From positions 618,001 through 682,000 of the forward strand of contig NZ_FXAK01000001.1 of the NCBI RefSeq assembly GCF_900177515.1: a DNA stretch of 64,000 nt, given 5' to 3'. The DNA comes from Azospirillum oryzae (GTDB lineage: Bacteria > Pseudomonadota > Alphaproteobacteria > Azospirillales > Azospirillaceae). The notes beneath the pieces were generated by a model. It searched no databases and was not told the origin of the DNA. It saw only the letters and a list, made by a program, of their open reading frames with translations. The position numbers were made by a program, and so were the translations under genes. Of this stretch, positions 55,169 to 63,584 are shown piece by piece (position 1 is the stretch's first letter; every line of letters begins with the position of its first letter).

Positions 55169-56827
55169 TCATGCCCGACGGACATCGCAGGTGACAAAGC
55201 GGCCCCGGCCGGCATGCTTGGCCCGGTAGAGCGCATTGTCGGCGGCCTTCAGCAGGTCCCGCGCATCGTCCGCATCGCGCGGGAAGAGCGCGATGCCGAT
55301 GCTGGCACCCACCGACAGCGTCTGACGGCCGAGCGTGATCTCCGCCGACAGCGCATGGATCAGCTTGTCGGCGACGCGCTCTACGTCGGCGACGGACCCT
55401 GCGCCCTCCAGCAGGACGGTGAACTCGTCGCCGCCGATCCGCGCCACGAGGTCGGAGGCGCGCAGGCATCCGGTCAGCCGCTCCGCCGTCACCCGCAGCA
55501 CCTGATCGCCCGCATCATGGCCGAGCCGGTCGTTCACCGGCTTGAAGCCGTCCAGATCGATGAACAGCAGGGCGAGCGGCTGGCCGATCCGCCGCGCACG
55601 GTCAAGCGCCCCTTCGGTGCGGGCGAAGAACAGCCGGCGGTTGGGCAGGCCGGTCAGCGGATCATGGTTGGCGAGATGGTCCTTCTCCGCCTCGCTGCAC
55701 CGAAGCATTTCTTCCATCTGGCGGCGGTCGGTGATGTCGCGGGAGATACCGACGACGCCCAGGATGGTGCCCTGCGGATCGCGGCAGGCGGTCTTGACGG
55801 TTTCCATCAGGCGGCGCCGGCCGTCGGGGTAGACGAACCACTCTTCGCCGCGTGTCATTCCCTCCCGCATGGTGCGCAGGTCGGCCTGACGGCGCCGCTC
55901 GGCGGTTTCGGCATCGACCATGTCGATGTCGCGCAGCGGGCGGTCCGGATCCGGCTTCCAGCCGATATAATCGAGGGCTGCATGGTTGTAGTTCAGGTAG
56001 ATGCCGTCACGGTCCTTGAAGAAGACGAAGTCCGGCATCGAATCGATCAGGCTTTGCAGGACGGCCCGTTCATGGTGCAGGGCCTCCAGCGTGGCGCGGT
56101 GGTCGGTCACGTTCTCCATCAACCACACCTCCCCGCCCTGGGTGAGATAGGCGAAGAAGCGGATCCAGCGCCGAGTGCCGTCCTTGCAGGTGACCTGCAG
56201 TTCGGTCAGCACCGAGGCTTCCGCCAGCCGTGCCGCGTCGTAACGCTGGCGCACCTCATGGTCGCGGCCGGGATAGGCGAGCGCGAACCATGCGTCCATC
56301 GAGGGAAGATCCTCCTGCCGATAGCCGGTCAGCCGTTCCGCCGCGCGGTTGATGAAGATCCGCTCGCCCTCGACATAGGCGGCGGCCATCGGCAGATGCT
56401 CCACCATCCGCGACAGCCGCATCTCCGGTGACGGCGGCATGTGGTTGGCGGGAATTGGCCTGCCATGGACAAGCATCGCCAACCGCCCGTCCGTCAGGTG
56501 AAGTCCGCTGCAGTCGCAGGACAGGACGGTCTGCGCGCCACCGGCCGCAACCGTCCAGCACTCGCCGATCCGCTCGCCGGCCGACAGATGCCGGGCATAA
56601 TCCGACAGCCGCTGCCGGACGGCATCGGGAAGGCCGCCGCCGCTCGCGGCGAGGTCCCGGGCAGACCGGGCGCCCCAAAGCGCGCAGGCCGCCGCATTCG
56701 CCCACAGGGTCCGGCCCGTCTGCAGATCGACCAGCCAGACCGGATCGGAGATCAGGTCAAACGCCGATAAATCATTCGTAGACCAACAATGATCGAATAT
56801 TTGGCTGGTGCAGGCTGCGACGCCCAT
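55169..56827 (-). CDS. Multi-PAS diguanylate cyclase
   Basis: The 552-residue protein has three PAS-type domains (about 20-115, 135-250 and 255-375) followed by a GGDEF domain with the intact active site GGDEF at 465-469 and an inhibitory I-site RASD at 456-459, five residues upstream. It should make cyclic di-GMP from two GTP and be feedback-inhibited. No membrane segment is evident, so signals sensed are likely cytoplasmic (redox, ligand or light via PAS). It stands alone between the focA-like gene and the GntR regulator of the malonate locus, all on the minus strand. Confidence 0.93.
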   Translation of the reverse strand: MGVAACTSQIFDHCWSTNDLSAFDLISDPVWLVDLQTGRTLWANAAACALWGARSARDLAASGGGLPDAVRQRLSDYARHLSAGERIGECWTVAAGGAQTVLSCDCSGLHLTDGRLAMLVHGRPIPANHMPPSPEMRLSRMVEHLPMAAAYVEGERIFINRAAERLTGYRQEDLPSMDAWFALAYPGRDHEVRQRYDAARLAEASVLTELQVTCKDGTRRWIRFFAYLTQGGEVWLMENVTDHRATLEALHHERAVLQSLIDSMPDFVFFKDRDGIYLNYNHAALDYIGWKPDPDRPLRDIDMVDAETAERRRQADLRTMREGMTRGEEWFVYPDGRRRLMETVKTACRDPQGTILGVVGISRDITDRRQMEEMLRCSEAEKDHLANHDPLTGLPNRRLFFARTEGALDRARRIGQPLALLFIDLDGFKPVNDRLGHDAGDQVLRVTAERLTGCLRASDLVARIGGDEFTVLLEGAGSVADVERVADKLIHALSAEITLGRQTLSVGASIGIALFPRDADDARDLLKAADNALYRAKHAGRGRFVTCDVRRA

Positions 56828-57018
56828 GTTGGCAAAAGCCCAAGGTGAGACCTTTGAGCATTTTATGGGACCGAAACGTTAAATTCATACGAACGCAACA
56901 TTGTGGGGCGATCCGGATTGCGCTGGGAAAAGAGGATCGGGAGCCAGCGCGCTGGTAATATTCACTCGCGACGCCGACGGAATATTACCGGTGCGTGTTC
57001 GGCCGACAGGCGACCCGG

Positions 57019-57723
57019 TCAGGTCAGGTCCAGTTCCTGGATGTAGCGGGTCAGCGCGCAGCTGGCGTTCAGCATGTGGGCGCGCATGCAGCGGGCCGCC
57101 TCCTCTCCGTCGCCGCGGGCCATGGCGGCGAGGATCTCGCCATGTTCGGCGTGGGAGGTCGCCAGACGGTTGCCGTGGCGAAGCTGGGTGCGGCGGAAGG
57201 CGGCGAGGCGGGCGCGGACGCCGACCGCCTGTTCGGCCATGAACTGGTTGTGGGTGGCGTGGTAGATCGCCTCGTGGAAACGGCGGTTGAAGTCGTCATA
57301 GGCGCCGAGATCGCCGCCCGCCACCATCTCCGCCGCCGATTCATGCATGGTCTGCAGCCGGCTGCGTTCCACCGGCGTGATGCGGTAGGTGGCGAGACGG
57401 ACGCACATCGCCTCCATCTCCGCCGTCATTTCGAACATGTCCATGATGCGCTCGGCCGTCATGGTGGCGACGACCACGCCGCGGCGCGGCCGGACCTCCA
57501 CCATGCCGGTGGTGGCGAGCTGGCGCAGGGCCTCGCGCACAGGCGTGCGGGATGCGCCGAAGCGCTGGCCGATCTGCTGTTCGTCGAGCGGGGTGCCGGG
57601 CTTCAGCCGGCCGGTCGCGATCTCGTCGGCCAGCGCCACCCGGATCTGGTCCGACAGCAGGCCCTTCTCCTCGGACACGATGTCGGTCTCGGACGCGGGG
57701 AACTGGGGGTCGAACTGGTCCAA
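57019..57723 (-). CDS. GntR/FCD-family regulator, probably MdcY-like repressor of malonate genes
   Basis: The 234-residue protein has a GntR winged HTH at about residues 20-85 (TPLDEQQIGQRFGASRTPVR) and a C-terminal FCD ligand domain with metal-site residues in YDDFNRRFHEAIYHATHN and SHAEHGEILAA. The start is TTG at 57723, supported by GGAG eight bases upstream. It is next to madML and the mdc operon; in Acinetobacter the GntR-type MdcY represses such genes and is relieved by malonate. Candidate operators lie at 59151-59218. Confidence 0.88.
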   Translation of the reverse strand: MDQFDPQFPASETDIVSEEKGLLSDQIRVALADEIATGRLKPGTPLDEQQIGQRFGASRTPVREALRQLATTGMVEVRPRRGVVVATMTAERIMDMFEMTAEMEAMCVRLATYRITPVERSRLQTMHESAAEMVAGGDLGAYDDFNRRFHEAIYHATHNQFMAEQAVGVRARLAAFRRTQLRHGNRLATSHAEHGEILAAMARGDGEEAARCMRAHMLNASCALTRYIQELDLT

Positions 57724-57816
57724 GGCTGAATCTCCGGAGCGGCGTCGCCAGGGGGCAGGATAGACAGGCTTCGCCGCCGGTGGAAGAGGATGGGCCCCCG
57801 ATCGGTCAGCCGCCCT

Positions 57817-58584
57817 TCAGCCGCCCATCAGGGCGCGGGTGGCGATGAACAGCACCGACGGACCCATCAGGCAGCCGAGCCCGGTGTAGAAGGTGGCGGT
57901 CATCGCGCCATAGGGGACCAGCTTCGGGTCGGTGGCGGCCAGCCCGCCGGCCACGCCGCTGGTGGTGCCCATCAGCCCGCCGAAGACCATGGCGCTGCGC
58001 GGGTTGTCCAGGCCGATATAAGGCGCCATGAAGGGCGTGCCGATCATCACCAGCACCGACTTGACCAGCCCGGCGGCGATGCTGAGCGCCATCACGTCGG
58101 AACTCGCCCCCAGCGCCGCACCGGTCACCGGCCCGACGATGTAGGTGACGGCGCCGGCCCCGATGGTGGTCATGGAAACCGGGTCGGAATAGCCGAAGGC
58201 CAGCGCCACCGCGGCGCCGACGACGAAGGACAGCAGCACGCCGGTGAACAGCGATACCACGCCGCTCAGCCCCGCCTTGCGGATCTCGCCGAAGCTGACG
58301 CCGAAGGCGGTGGAGACGATGGCGAAGTCGCGCAGCATCGCCCCGCCCATGAAGCCGATGCCGGACAAAAGCTTGATGTCGGCCAGCCCGTTGTGCCCAC
58401 CGCTGGAGACGCCGCCGGCATAGGCGAGCGCCAGCCCGATCATGATGGCGATGGCGGAGCCGTGCAGCCGTCCGTTGGTGAGGACGCGAGACAGCCAGTA
58501 GGACACCCAGATGGTGGCGCCGACGACGGCGAAGGCGGTCAGCAGGCCGTTCTTGACGAGAACACTGGTCAGGACGTCGAACAT
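57817..58584 (-). CDS. madM: MadM, malonate transporter large subunit
   Basis: The 255-residue membrane protein has about seven to eight helices and the MadM motifs GGVSSGGHNGLADIKLLSG, GFMGGAMLRDFAIVSTAFG and VMIGTPFMAPYIGLDNPRSA. With MadL it forms the two-component sodium-dependent malonate importer. The ATG at 58584 has GGAGAG eight bases upstream; a GTG at 58593 overlapping the madL stop (GTGA) is an alternative that would add three residues. It is downstream of madL. Confidence 0.92.
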   Translation of the reverse strand: MFDVLTSVLVKNGLLTAFAVVGATIWVSYWLSRVLTNGRLHGSAIAIMIGLALAYAGGVSSGGHNGLADIKLLSGIGFMGGAMLRDFAIVSTAFGVSFGEIRKAGLSGVVSLFTGVLLSFVVGAAVALAFGYSDPVSMTTIGAGAVTYIVGPVTGAALGASSDVMALSIAAGLVKSVLVMIGTPFMAPYIGLDNPRSAMVFGGLMGTTSGVAGGLAATDPKLVPYGAMTATFYTGLGCLMGPSVLFIATRALMGG

Positions 58585-58589
58585 GGCGG

Positions 58590-59012
58590 TCACTCTCCGC
58601 TCTTCAGGGGCATTGCACAGGCTGCTTCGGGCTGCGAGGTGTCGCGGCGCGCATCGGCGGGCTGGCCGATGCGGGCGATCACCGGGACCAGCGCGAAGCT
58701 GAGCACCACCGCCAGAACCCCGGCGATCAGGGCGGCCGGACCACCCTTCACCGCGGCGACCACATCCTGCTGCGCGGCCATCGCGACGACGATGGGGATG
58801 TACATCGCGCTCCAGAACAGGATGCCCTGTTCGGCCAGCGCATTCATGCGCAGCGTCCGCTTCAGATGGTCGGAAAACAGGATCAGCAGCAGCATGGCGA
58901 TGCCGACGCCGCCGACATTCGCCTTCACCCCGATCAGGATGCCCAGCAGATCGCCGACCACCAGCCCCGCAAGCATGCAGGCTGCCAGCAGGGCGACACC
59001 ATAGACGACCAT
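58590..59012 (-). CDS. madL: MadL, malonate transporter small subunit
   Basis: The 140-residue membrane protein has four helices and the MadL signatures VVGDLLGILIGVKANVGGVG and LFWSAMYIPIVVAMAAQQ(D)V. It pairs with MadM for malonate uptake. GGAGAAGG precedes the ATG at 59012. The gene faces the mdc operon across a 278-base shared control region. Confidence 0.92.
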   Translation of the reverse strand: MVVYGVALLAACMLAGLVVGDLLGILIGVKANVGGVGIAMLLLILFSDHLKRTLRMNALAEQGILFWSAMYIPIVVAMAAQQDVVAAVKGGPAALIAGVLAVVLSFALVPVIARIGQPADARRDTSQPEAACAMPLKSGE

Positions 59013-59150
59013 GGTCCTTCTCCTCTCCGTTGCTAAGCCCGCCAAGGGGGCGTGGTGACAGTTTGCCGAGAGCGCGGCAGCCGGCGCCCGGCCGCGGCTT
59101 TCGCCTTCGGGCACGGATTGCTCGACTTAAAGATTGTTTGTATCACCACG

Positions 59151-59218
59151 GTATACGGCAATCCGATCCTCATCGCAATGTGTATTCGTGGGGATGAGAT
59201 TTTTTGTTGGTGTATACA
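59151..59218. promoter_or_regulatory. GTATAC-type GntR operators between madL and mdcA
   Basis: TGTATACA (59211-59218, within GGTGTATACAAAAT) is a good match to the core of ATTGTATACAAT, the palindrome reported for the malonate repressor MdcY of Acinetobacter. A second GTATAC is at 59151-59156 with a partial TTTGTATC at 59137-59144. The pair would let one repressor control both the madL and the mdcA directions. The rest of the 59013-59290 region is AT-rich and promoter-like. Confidence 0.6.
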
Positions 59219-59290
59219 AAATTGACCTTCACGAGCCGGTTTGGATACGGCAAGCTGGCATTCACATCGCAAGCGAGAGGGAGGGACAGC

Positions 59291-59368
59291 ATGTCCGCAC
59301 AGGTCGACCGCCAGCCTGTCGGGCGCGGAGTGTGCGCGCCGACGGCCCGCCGGCAGCGCGGGGGCTGA
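59291..59368 (+). CDS. Possible 25-codon leader ORF before mdcA
   Basis: An ATG with the best ribosome binding site in the area (GGGAGGGA, about five bases upstream) opens a 25-codon frame, MSAQVDRQPVGRGVCAPTAR and five more residues, which ends in TGA five bases before the mdcA ATG. mdcA itself has only a loosely placed G-rich stretch. The layout suggests a leader peptide whose translation is coupled to mdcA. A sequencing slip that once joined it to mdcA is the other reading, but mdcA family starts resemble the downstream one. Confidence 0.4.
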   Translation: MSAQVDRQPVGRGVCAPTARRQRGG

Positions 59369-59373
59369 CCGCC

Positions 59374-61017
59374 ATGCGCGACTGGAATCTGCAAGGGCGG
59401 AACCGCGATGAGCGGCTGGCCCGTGCCGCCGGACTGGCTGACGGAAAGCGCGTCGCCACTGCCGACGCCCGCGCGCTGCTGGAAGCGGTGCTGGAACCGG
59501 GCGACCGCGTCTGTCTGGAGGGCAACAACCAGAAGCAGGCCGATTTCCTGGCCCGGACCCTCGCCTCGGTCGATCCGGCACGGGTGAACGGCCTGCACAT
59601 GGTGCAGTCGGTCCTGGCCCTGCCGGAGCATCTCGACGTGTTCGAGCGCGGCATCGCCGCGAAGCTCGACTTCTCCTTCTCCGGCCCGCAGGGCGCGCGG
59701 CTGGCGCGCATGGTGGCGGACGGGCGGATCGCCATCGGCGCCATCCACACCTATCTGGAGCTGTTCGGCCGCTATTTCGTCGATCTGACGCCCAGGGTCA
59801 GCCTCGTCGCCGCCCAGGCCGCCGACGCCGCCGGCAACCTCTACACCGGTCCCAACACCGAGGACACGCCGGTCATCGTCGAGGCGACCGCCTTCAAGCG
59901 CGGCATCGTCATCGCCCAGGTGAACGAGCTGGTGGACAGCGTGCCGCGCGTCGACATCCCCGGCGGCTGGGTCGATTTCGTCATCCAGAGCCCGACGCCG
60001 CACTATATCGAACCGCTTTTCACCCGCGACCCGGCCCAGATCTCGGAAATCCAGGTGCTGATGGCGATGATGGCCATCAAGGGCATCTATGCCGAGTACG
60101 GCGTGCAGCGGCTGAACCACGGCATCGGCTTCGACACCGCGGCGATCGAGCTGCTGCTGCCGACCTATGCGGAGTCGCTGGGGCTGAAGGGGAAGATCTG
60201 CCGGCATTGGGCGCTGAACCCGCACCCGGCGCTGATCCCCGCCATCGAGGCGGGCTTCGTCGAGAGCGTCCATTCCTTCGGCTCGGAGCTGGGGATGGAG
60301 GCCTATATCCGGGCGCGGCCCGACGTGTTCTTCACCGGGGCCGACGGCAGCATGCGCTCCAACCGCGCCATGTGTCAGGCGGCCGGCCATTACGCCTGCG
60401 ACCTGTTCATCGGATCGACGCTGCAGATCGACCTCGCCGGCAACAGCTCCACCGCCACGCTGGGGCGCATCGCCGGTTTCGGCGGCGCGCCCAACATGGG
60501 GGCCGATGCCCGCGGACGCCGCCATGCCAGCCCGGCCTGGCTGAAGGCCGGACGGGAGGCGCGGGAGGGCGGCGGCCAGATGCCGCGCGGCCAGAAGCTG
60601 GTCGTCCAGATGGTCGAGACCTTCCGCGAGCATATGCAGCCGGCCTTCGTCGAGCGGCTCGACGCCTGGGAACTGGCGGAGAGCGCCGGCATGGAGCTGC
60701 CGCCGGTGATGATCTATGGCGACGACGTCACCCACATCCTGACGGAGGAGGGCATCGCCAACCTGCTGCTCTGCCGGACGGCGGAGGAACGGGAGCAGGC
60801 GATCCGCGGCGTCGCCGGCTACACGCCCGTGGGGCGCGGGCGCGACCGCCGCATGGTGGAGAATCTCCGCGACCGCGGCGTCATCCGCCGGGCGGAGGAT
60901 CTGGGCATCGACAAGCGGATGGCGACCCGCGACCTGCTGGCCGCACGGTCGGTCAAGGACCTCGTGCGTGCATCGGGCGGCCTGTACGACCCGCCCAAGC
61001 GCTTCCGCAACTGGTGA
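59374..61017 (+). CDS. mdcA: Malonate decarboxylase alpha subunit (malonyl-S-ACP:acetate transferase)
   Basis: The 547-residue protein is of normal length for MdcA. Its start MRDWNLQGRNRDERL is typical, and it has CoA-transferase-like motifs including GDRVCLEGNNQKQADFLART, RYFVDLTPRVSLVAAQAAD and LNHGIGFDTAAIELLLPTYA. It swaps malonate for acetate on the acyl carrier protein thioester. The frame is open to 59134, but upstream residues are not conserved-looking. It begins the plus-strand operon mdcA-C-D-E-G-B; a short leader ORF ends five bases before it. Confidence 0.94.
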   Translation: MRDWNLQGRNRDERLARAAGLADGKRVATADARALLEAVLEPGDRVCLEGNNQKQADFLARTLASVDPARVNGLHMVQSVLALPEHLDVFERGIAAKLDFSFSGPQGARLARMVADGRIAIGAIHTYLELFGRYFVDLTPRVSLVAAQAADAAGNLYTGPNTEDTPVIVEATAFKRGIVIAQVNELVDSVPRVDIPGGWVDFVIQSPTPHYIEPLFTRDPAQISEIQVLMAMMAIKGIYAEYGVQRLNHGIGFDTAAIELLLPTYAESLGLKGKICRHWALNPHPALIPAIEAGFVESVHSFGSELGMEAYIRARPDVFFTGADGSMRSNRAMCQAAGHYACDLFIGSTLQIDLAGNSSTATLGRIAGFGGAPNMGADARGRRHASPAWLKAGREAREGGGQMPRGQKLVVQMVETFREHMQPAFVERLDAWELAESAGMELPPVMIYGDDVTHILTEEGIANLLLCRTAEEREQAIRGVAGYTPVGRGRDRRMVENLRDRGVIRRAEDLGIDKRMATRDLLAARSVKDLVRASGGLYDPPKRFRNW

Positions 61018-61027
61018 GCCGAAACCC

Positions 61028-61348
61028 ATGGAAACCCTGACTTACGAATATCGCGGCGGCCGTCCGGTAAACTCCCCGCCGCCGTCCGTCCTGGTGGGCG
61101 TCGTCGGCTCCGGCAATCTGGAGGTGCTGGTCGAGCCGGCGCCGCTCGGCGGCCTCTGCCGCGTCGAGGTGCAGACCGCAGCGGTCGGCTTCGGCGCGAC
61201 GTGGCAGGCGGTGCTGGACGACGTATTCGCCCGCCATCCGCTGGCCGACGTCCGCATCTCCATCAACGATGTCGGCGCCACGCCGGCCGTGGTCGGGCTG
61301 CGGCTGGACCAGGCGCTGGACGCCTTCGCCGGAGGGACGCAACCATGA
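61028..61348 (+). CDS. mdcC: Malonate decarboxylase acyl carrier protein (delta subunit)
   Basis: The 106-residue protein is the special acyl carrier protein of malonate decarboxylase. The serine that carries the 2'-(5''-triphosphoribosyl)-3'-dephospho-CoA group is Ser28 in VVGSGNLEVLVEP. The prosthetic group is made by MdcB and attached by MdcG, whose genes follow but appear frameshifted here. The stop overlaps the mdcD start as ATGA. Confidence 0.93.
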   Translation: METLTYEYRGGRPVNSPPPSVLVGVVGSGNLEVLVEPAPLGGLCRVEVQTAAVGFGATWQAVLDDVFARHPLADVRISINDVGATPAVVGLRLDQALDAFAGGTQP

Positions 61349-62220
61349 GCAGCTATTACGAGGACAGCGCCCGCGGCCGGCTGGACGGGCTGCTCGACCC
61401 CGGCAGCCTCATCGAGATCCTGCCGCCGACCGAACGCATGGTCAGCCCGCATCTGCGCCAGCTCGACACCCCCGCCGCCTTCGATGACGGCATCGTGGTG
61501 GGCGAGGGGCGTCTGGACGGCCGCCGCGTGCTGGTCGCGGCGCAGGAAGGCGGGTTCATGGGCGGCGCGGTGGGCGAGGTGCATGGCGCCAAGCTGACCG
61601 GCCTGATGGAGCGCGCCCTGGACACCCGCCCCGACGGCGTGCTGCTGCTGGTGGAGTCCGGCGGCGTACGGTTGCACGAGGCCAATGCCGGGCTGATCGC
61701 GGTGTCGGAGGTGATGCGTGCGGTGCTCGCCGTGCGGGCCGCCGGCATCCCGGTGATCGTGCTGGACGGCGGCACCTTCGGCTGCTTCGGCGGCATGGGC
61801 ATCGTCGCCCGCCTGTGCGACGCGGTGGTGATGAGCGAGGAGGGGCGGCTCGGCCTGTCCGGCCCCGAGGTGATCGAGACCACCATGGGGGTGGAGGAGT
61901 TCGACAGCCGCGACCGCGCGCTGGTCTGGCGCACCGTCGGCGGCAAGCATCGCTATCTGCTGGGCGAGGCGGCGACGCTGGTCGAGGACGATGTCGCCGC
62001 TTTCCGGGCCGCGGCGCTCGCGTTGCTGGAGCAGACGCCCGACCTGTCGCTGGCGGCGCTGGACGCCGAGCATGCGGCGCTCGGCAGCCGGCTGGAGCGG
62101 TTCGGCGATTGCCGCGACGCCCTCGACATCTGGGAAAAGCTGGGGGTGGAGGAGCCGGAGAAGCTGCCGATCCTCGACACCGCCGGCTTCCTCGCCACCG
62201 TCCGCGACCGGAGGGCCTGA
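61345..62220 (+). CDS. mdcD: Malonate decarboxylase beta subunit
   Basis: The 291-residue protein has the carboxyltransferase/crotonase-like fold with an oxyanion glycine-rich turn (GGTFGCFGGMGIVAR) and N-terminal SYYEDSARGRLDGLLDPGS, standard for MdcD. With MdcE it decarboxylates the malonyl thioester on MdcC to acetyl and CO2. It overlaps mdcC by four bases and is followed by mdcE after three bases. Confidence 0.94.
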   Translation: MSSYYEDSARGRLDGLLDPGSLIEILPPTERMVSPHLRQLDTPAAFDDGIVVGEGRLDGRRVLVAAQEGGFMGGAVGEVHGAKLTGLMERALDTRPDGVLLLVESGGVRLHEANAGLIAVSEVMRAVLAVRAAGIPVIVLDGGTFGCFGGMGIVARLCDAVVMSEEGRLGLSGPEVIETTMGVEEFDSRDRALVWRTVGGKHRYLLGEAATLVEDDVAAFRAAALALLEQTPDLSLAALDAEHAALGSRLERFGDCRDALDIWEKLGVEEPEKLPILDTAGFLATVRDRRA

Positions 62221-62223
62221 GCC

Positions 62224-62928
62224 ATGGACGTGAAGAATCTTCTGAACCGGCTGTTTCCGGACGGGCATGACATCGCTTTCGATGGTGTCTATTTCGACGG
62301 CAGCGGCCGGGTCTATGGCGCCGAGGTGGCGGTGATCGGCACCATCGACAACACGCCGATCGGCATCGAGCTGGCCTTCCGCATGGCCGGCGCGGTGCTG
62401 GAGGTGGTGCGCCGCCATCCCGGCCGGCCGATCCTGCTGCTGGTCGATACCCAGGGCCAGCGGTTGAGCCATCGCGACGAGTTGCTGGGCATCAACGGCT
62501 ACATGGCGCATCTGGCCAAATGCATCGACCTCGCCCGGCGCAACGGGCATCGGGTGCTGGGGCTGGTCTATGGGCAGGCGGTCAGCGGCGGCTTCCTCGC
62601 CACCAGCCTGCTGGCCGACCGCTGCTATGCCCTGCCCGATGCCGAGATCCGGGTGATGAACCTGCCGGCGATGGCGCGCGTCACCAAGATCCCGCTGGAG
62701 CGGCTGACGGAGCTGAGCGCGTCCTCCCCGGTGTTCGCGCCGGGCGTGGAGAATTACCGCCGCATGGGCGCCATCGCCGGCCTGTGGGACGGCGACCTTG
62801 CGACCTGCCTTGCCGAGGCGCTGGCCGCGCCGGTGGAGGGCGATCCGCGGCGGGAGTTGGGCGAAGAGCGCGGCGGGCGGCTGCTGGCCCGCAAGGTGGC
62901 CGAGCGGGTGCGGCGCGATGCCGTCTGA
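62224..62928 (+). CDS. mdcE: Malonate decarboxylase gamma subunit
   Basis: The 234-residue protein is the MdcE partner of MdcD, with LLLVDTQGQRLSHRDELLGI and VYGQAVSGGFLATSLLADR as conserved elements of the active-site interface. GGAGG lies nine bases before the ATG. Its last eleven bases overlap the start of the mdcG frame at 62918. Confidence 0.93.
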   Translation: MDVKNLLNRLFPDGHDIAFDGVYFDGSGRVYGAEVAVIGTIDNTPIGIELAFRMAGAVLEVVRRHPGRPILLLVDTQGQRLSHRDELLGINGYMAHLAKCIDLARRNGHRVLGLVYGQAVSGGFLATSLLADRCYALPDAEIRVMNLPAMARVTKIPLERLTELSASSPVFAPGVENYRRMGAIAGLWDGDLATCLAEALAAPVEGDPRRELGEERGGRLLARKVAERVRRDAV

Positions 62929-63584
62929 TGTGTGGCCGCGCCCGCGCCATGGCTGGGTCCGGCTGGGAGAGGGCTGGGCGGATTGCCTGCGCTCTCCGAT
63001 GGCCGCAGCGGAGGCGGCGGAGGTGGCGGACTGGTGCCGGGGCCGGCCGGCCGCTGGTGATCGCGCGCGGCCGGCCGGAGGATGGGGCGGGGGAGCTTCG
63101 GTTGGGCCTCGCCACACCGGACAAGCGGCGGATCGGCCTGCATGTGGCGGCGGAGGCGGTGGCCGACCGGCTGGATCCGCTGCCGCTGGCCGAGGCGGTG
63201 GAGTCGGCGCCGCAGGCGTGGCGGGCGATGCTGGCGGAACTGGTGCGGCGGGCGCAGGCGCTGGGGGTGAGGCCGGCGGTGTACGGTTCGCTGGCGTGGC
63301 AGCAGCGGACGGGGCTGGCCTATGTCCGGCCGGACTCCGACATCGACCTGCTGTTCGCCCCGCGCGACCGCCGGCAGCTGGACGGGCTGCTGGATTTGCT
63401 GGCGGCGATGGGTGAGGGCAGCCCGAGGCTGGACGGGGAAATCCTGCTGCCGGACGGCGCGGCCGTCGCATGGCGGGAGTTGGCCGGACGGCCCGACCGC
63501 CTGCTGGTGAAGGGGCCGGCGGAGGTCAGCCTGCGCGACCTGCCGTCCGTGCTGGCGCTGTTCGACCGGGAGGATGCCGCATGA
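62918..63584 (+). pseudogene. mdcG: mdcG, phosphoribosyl-dephospho-CoA transferase, frameshifted
   Basis: The MdcG-like reading begins at 62918 in one frame (MPSDVWPRPRHGWVRLGEGW through VADWCRGR) and continues in another frame from about 63050 (RPLVIARGRPEDG, VYGSLAWQQRTGLAYVRPDS and DIDLLFAPRD) to the stop at 63584. The switch falls on GGCC repeated three times at 63041-63052; removing one GGCC unit restores one continuous protein of about 220 residues. The nucleotidyltransferase GS...DxD site is intact in the downstream part. In the second frame an ATG at 62928 could start a protein of 218 residues with an unrelated N-terminus. MdcG attaches the prosthetic group to MdcC. A real mutation, slippage control or sequencing error cannot be told apart here. 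Confidence 0.7.

Noticed and set aside
59134..59373. mdcA starting at 59134 in the open upstream frame
   Set aside because: The 80 extra residues cover the operator region and are not like MdcA; the start at 59374 gives normal length.
62520..63584. Two overlapping plus-strand frames (62798-63415 and 62520-63584) as separate genes
   Set aside because: Each holds only part of MdcG; outside that part both are low-complexity shadow. One frameshifted mdcG explains both.
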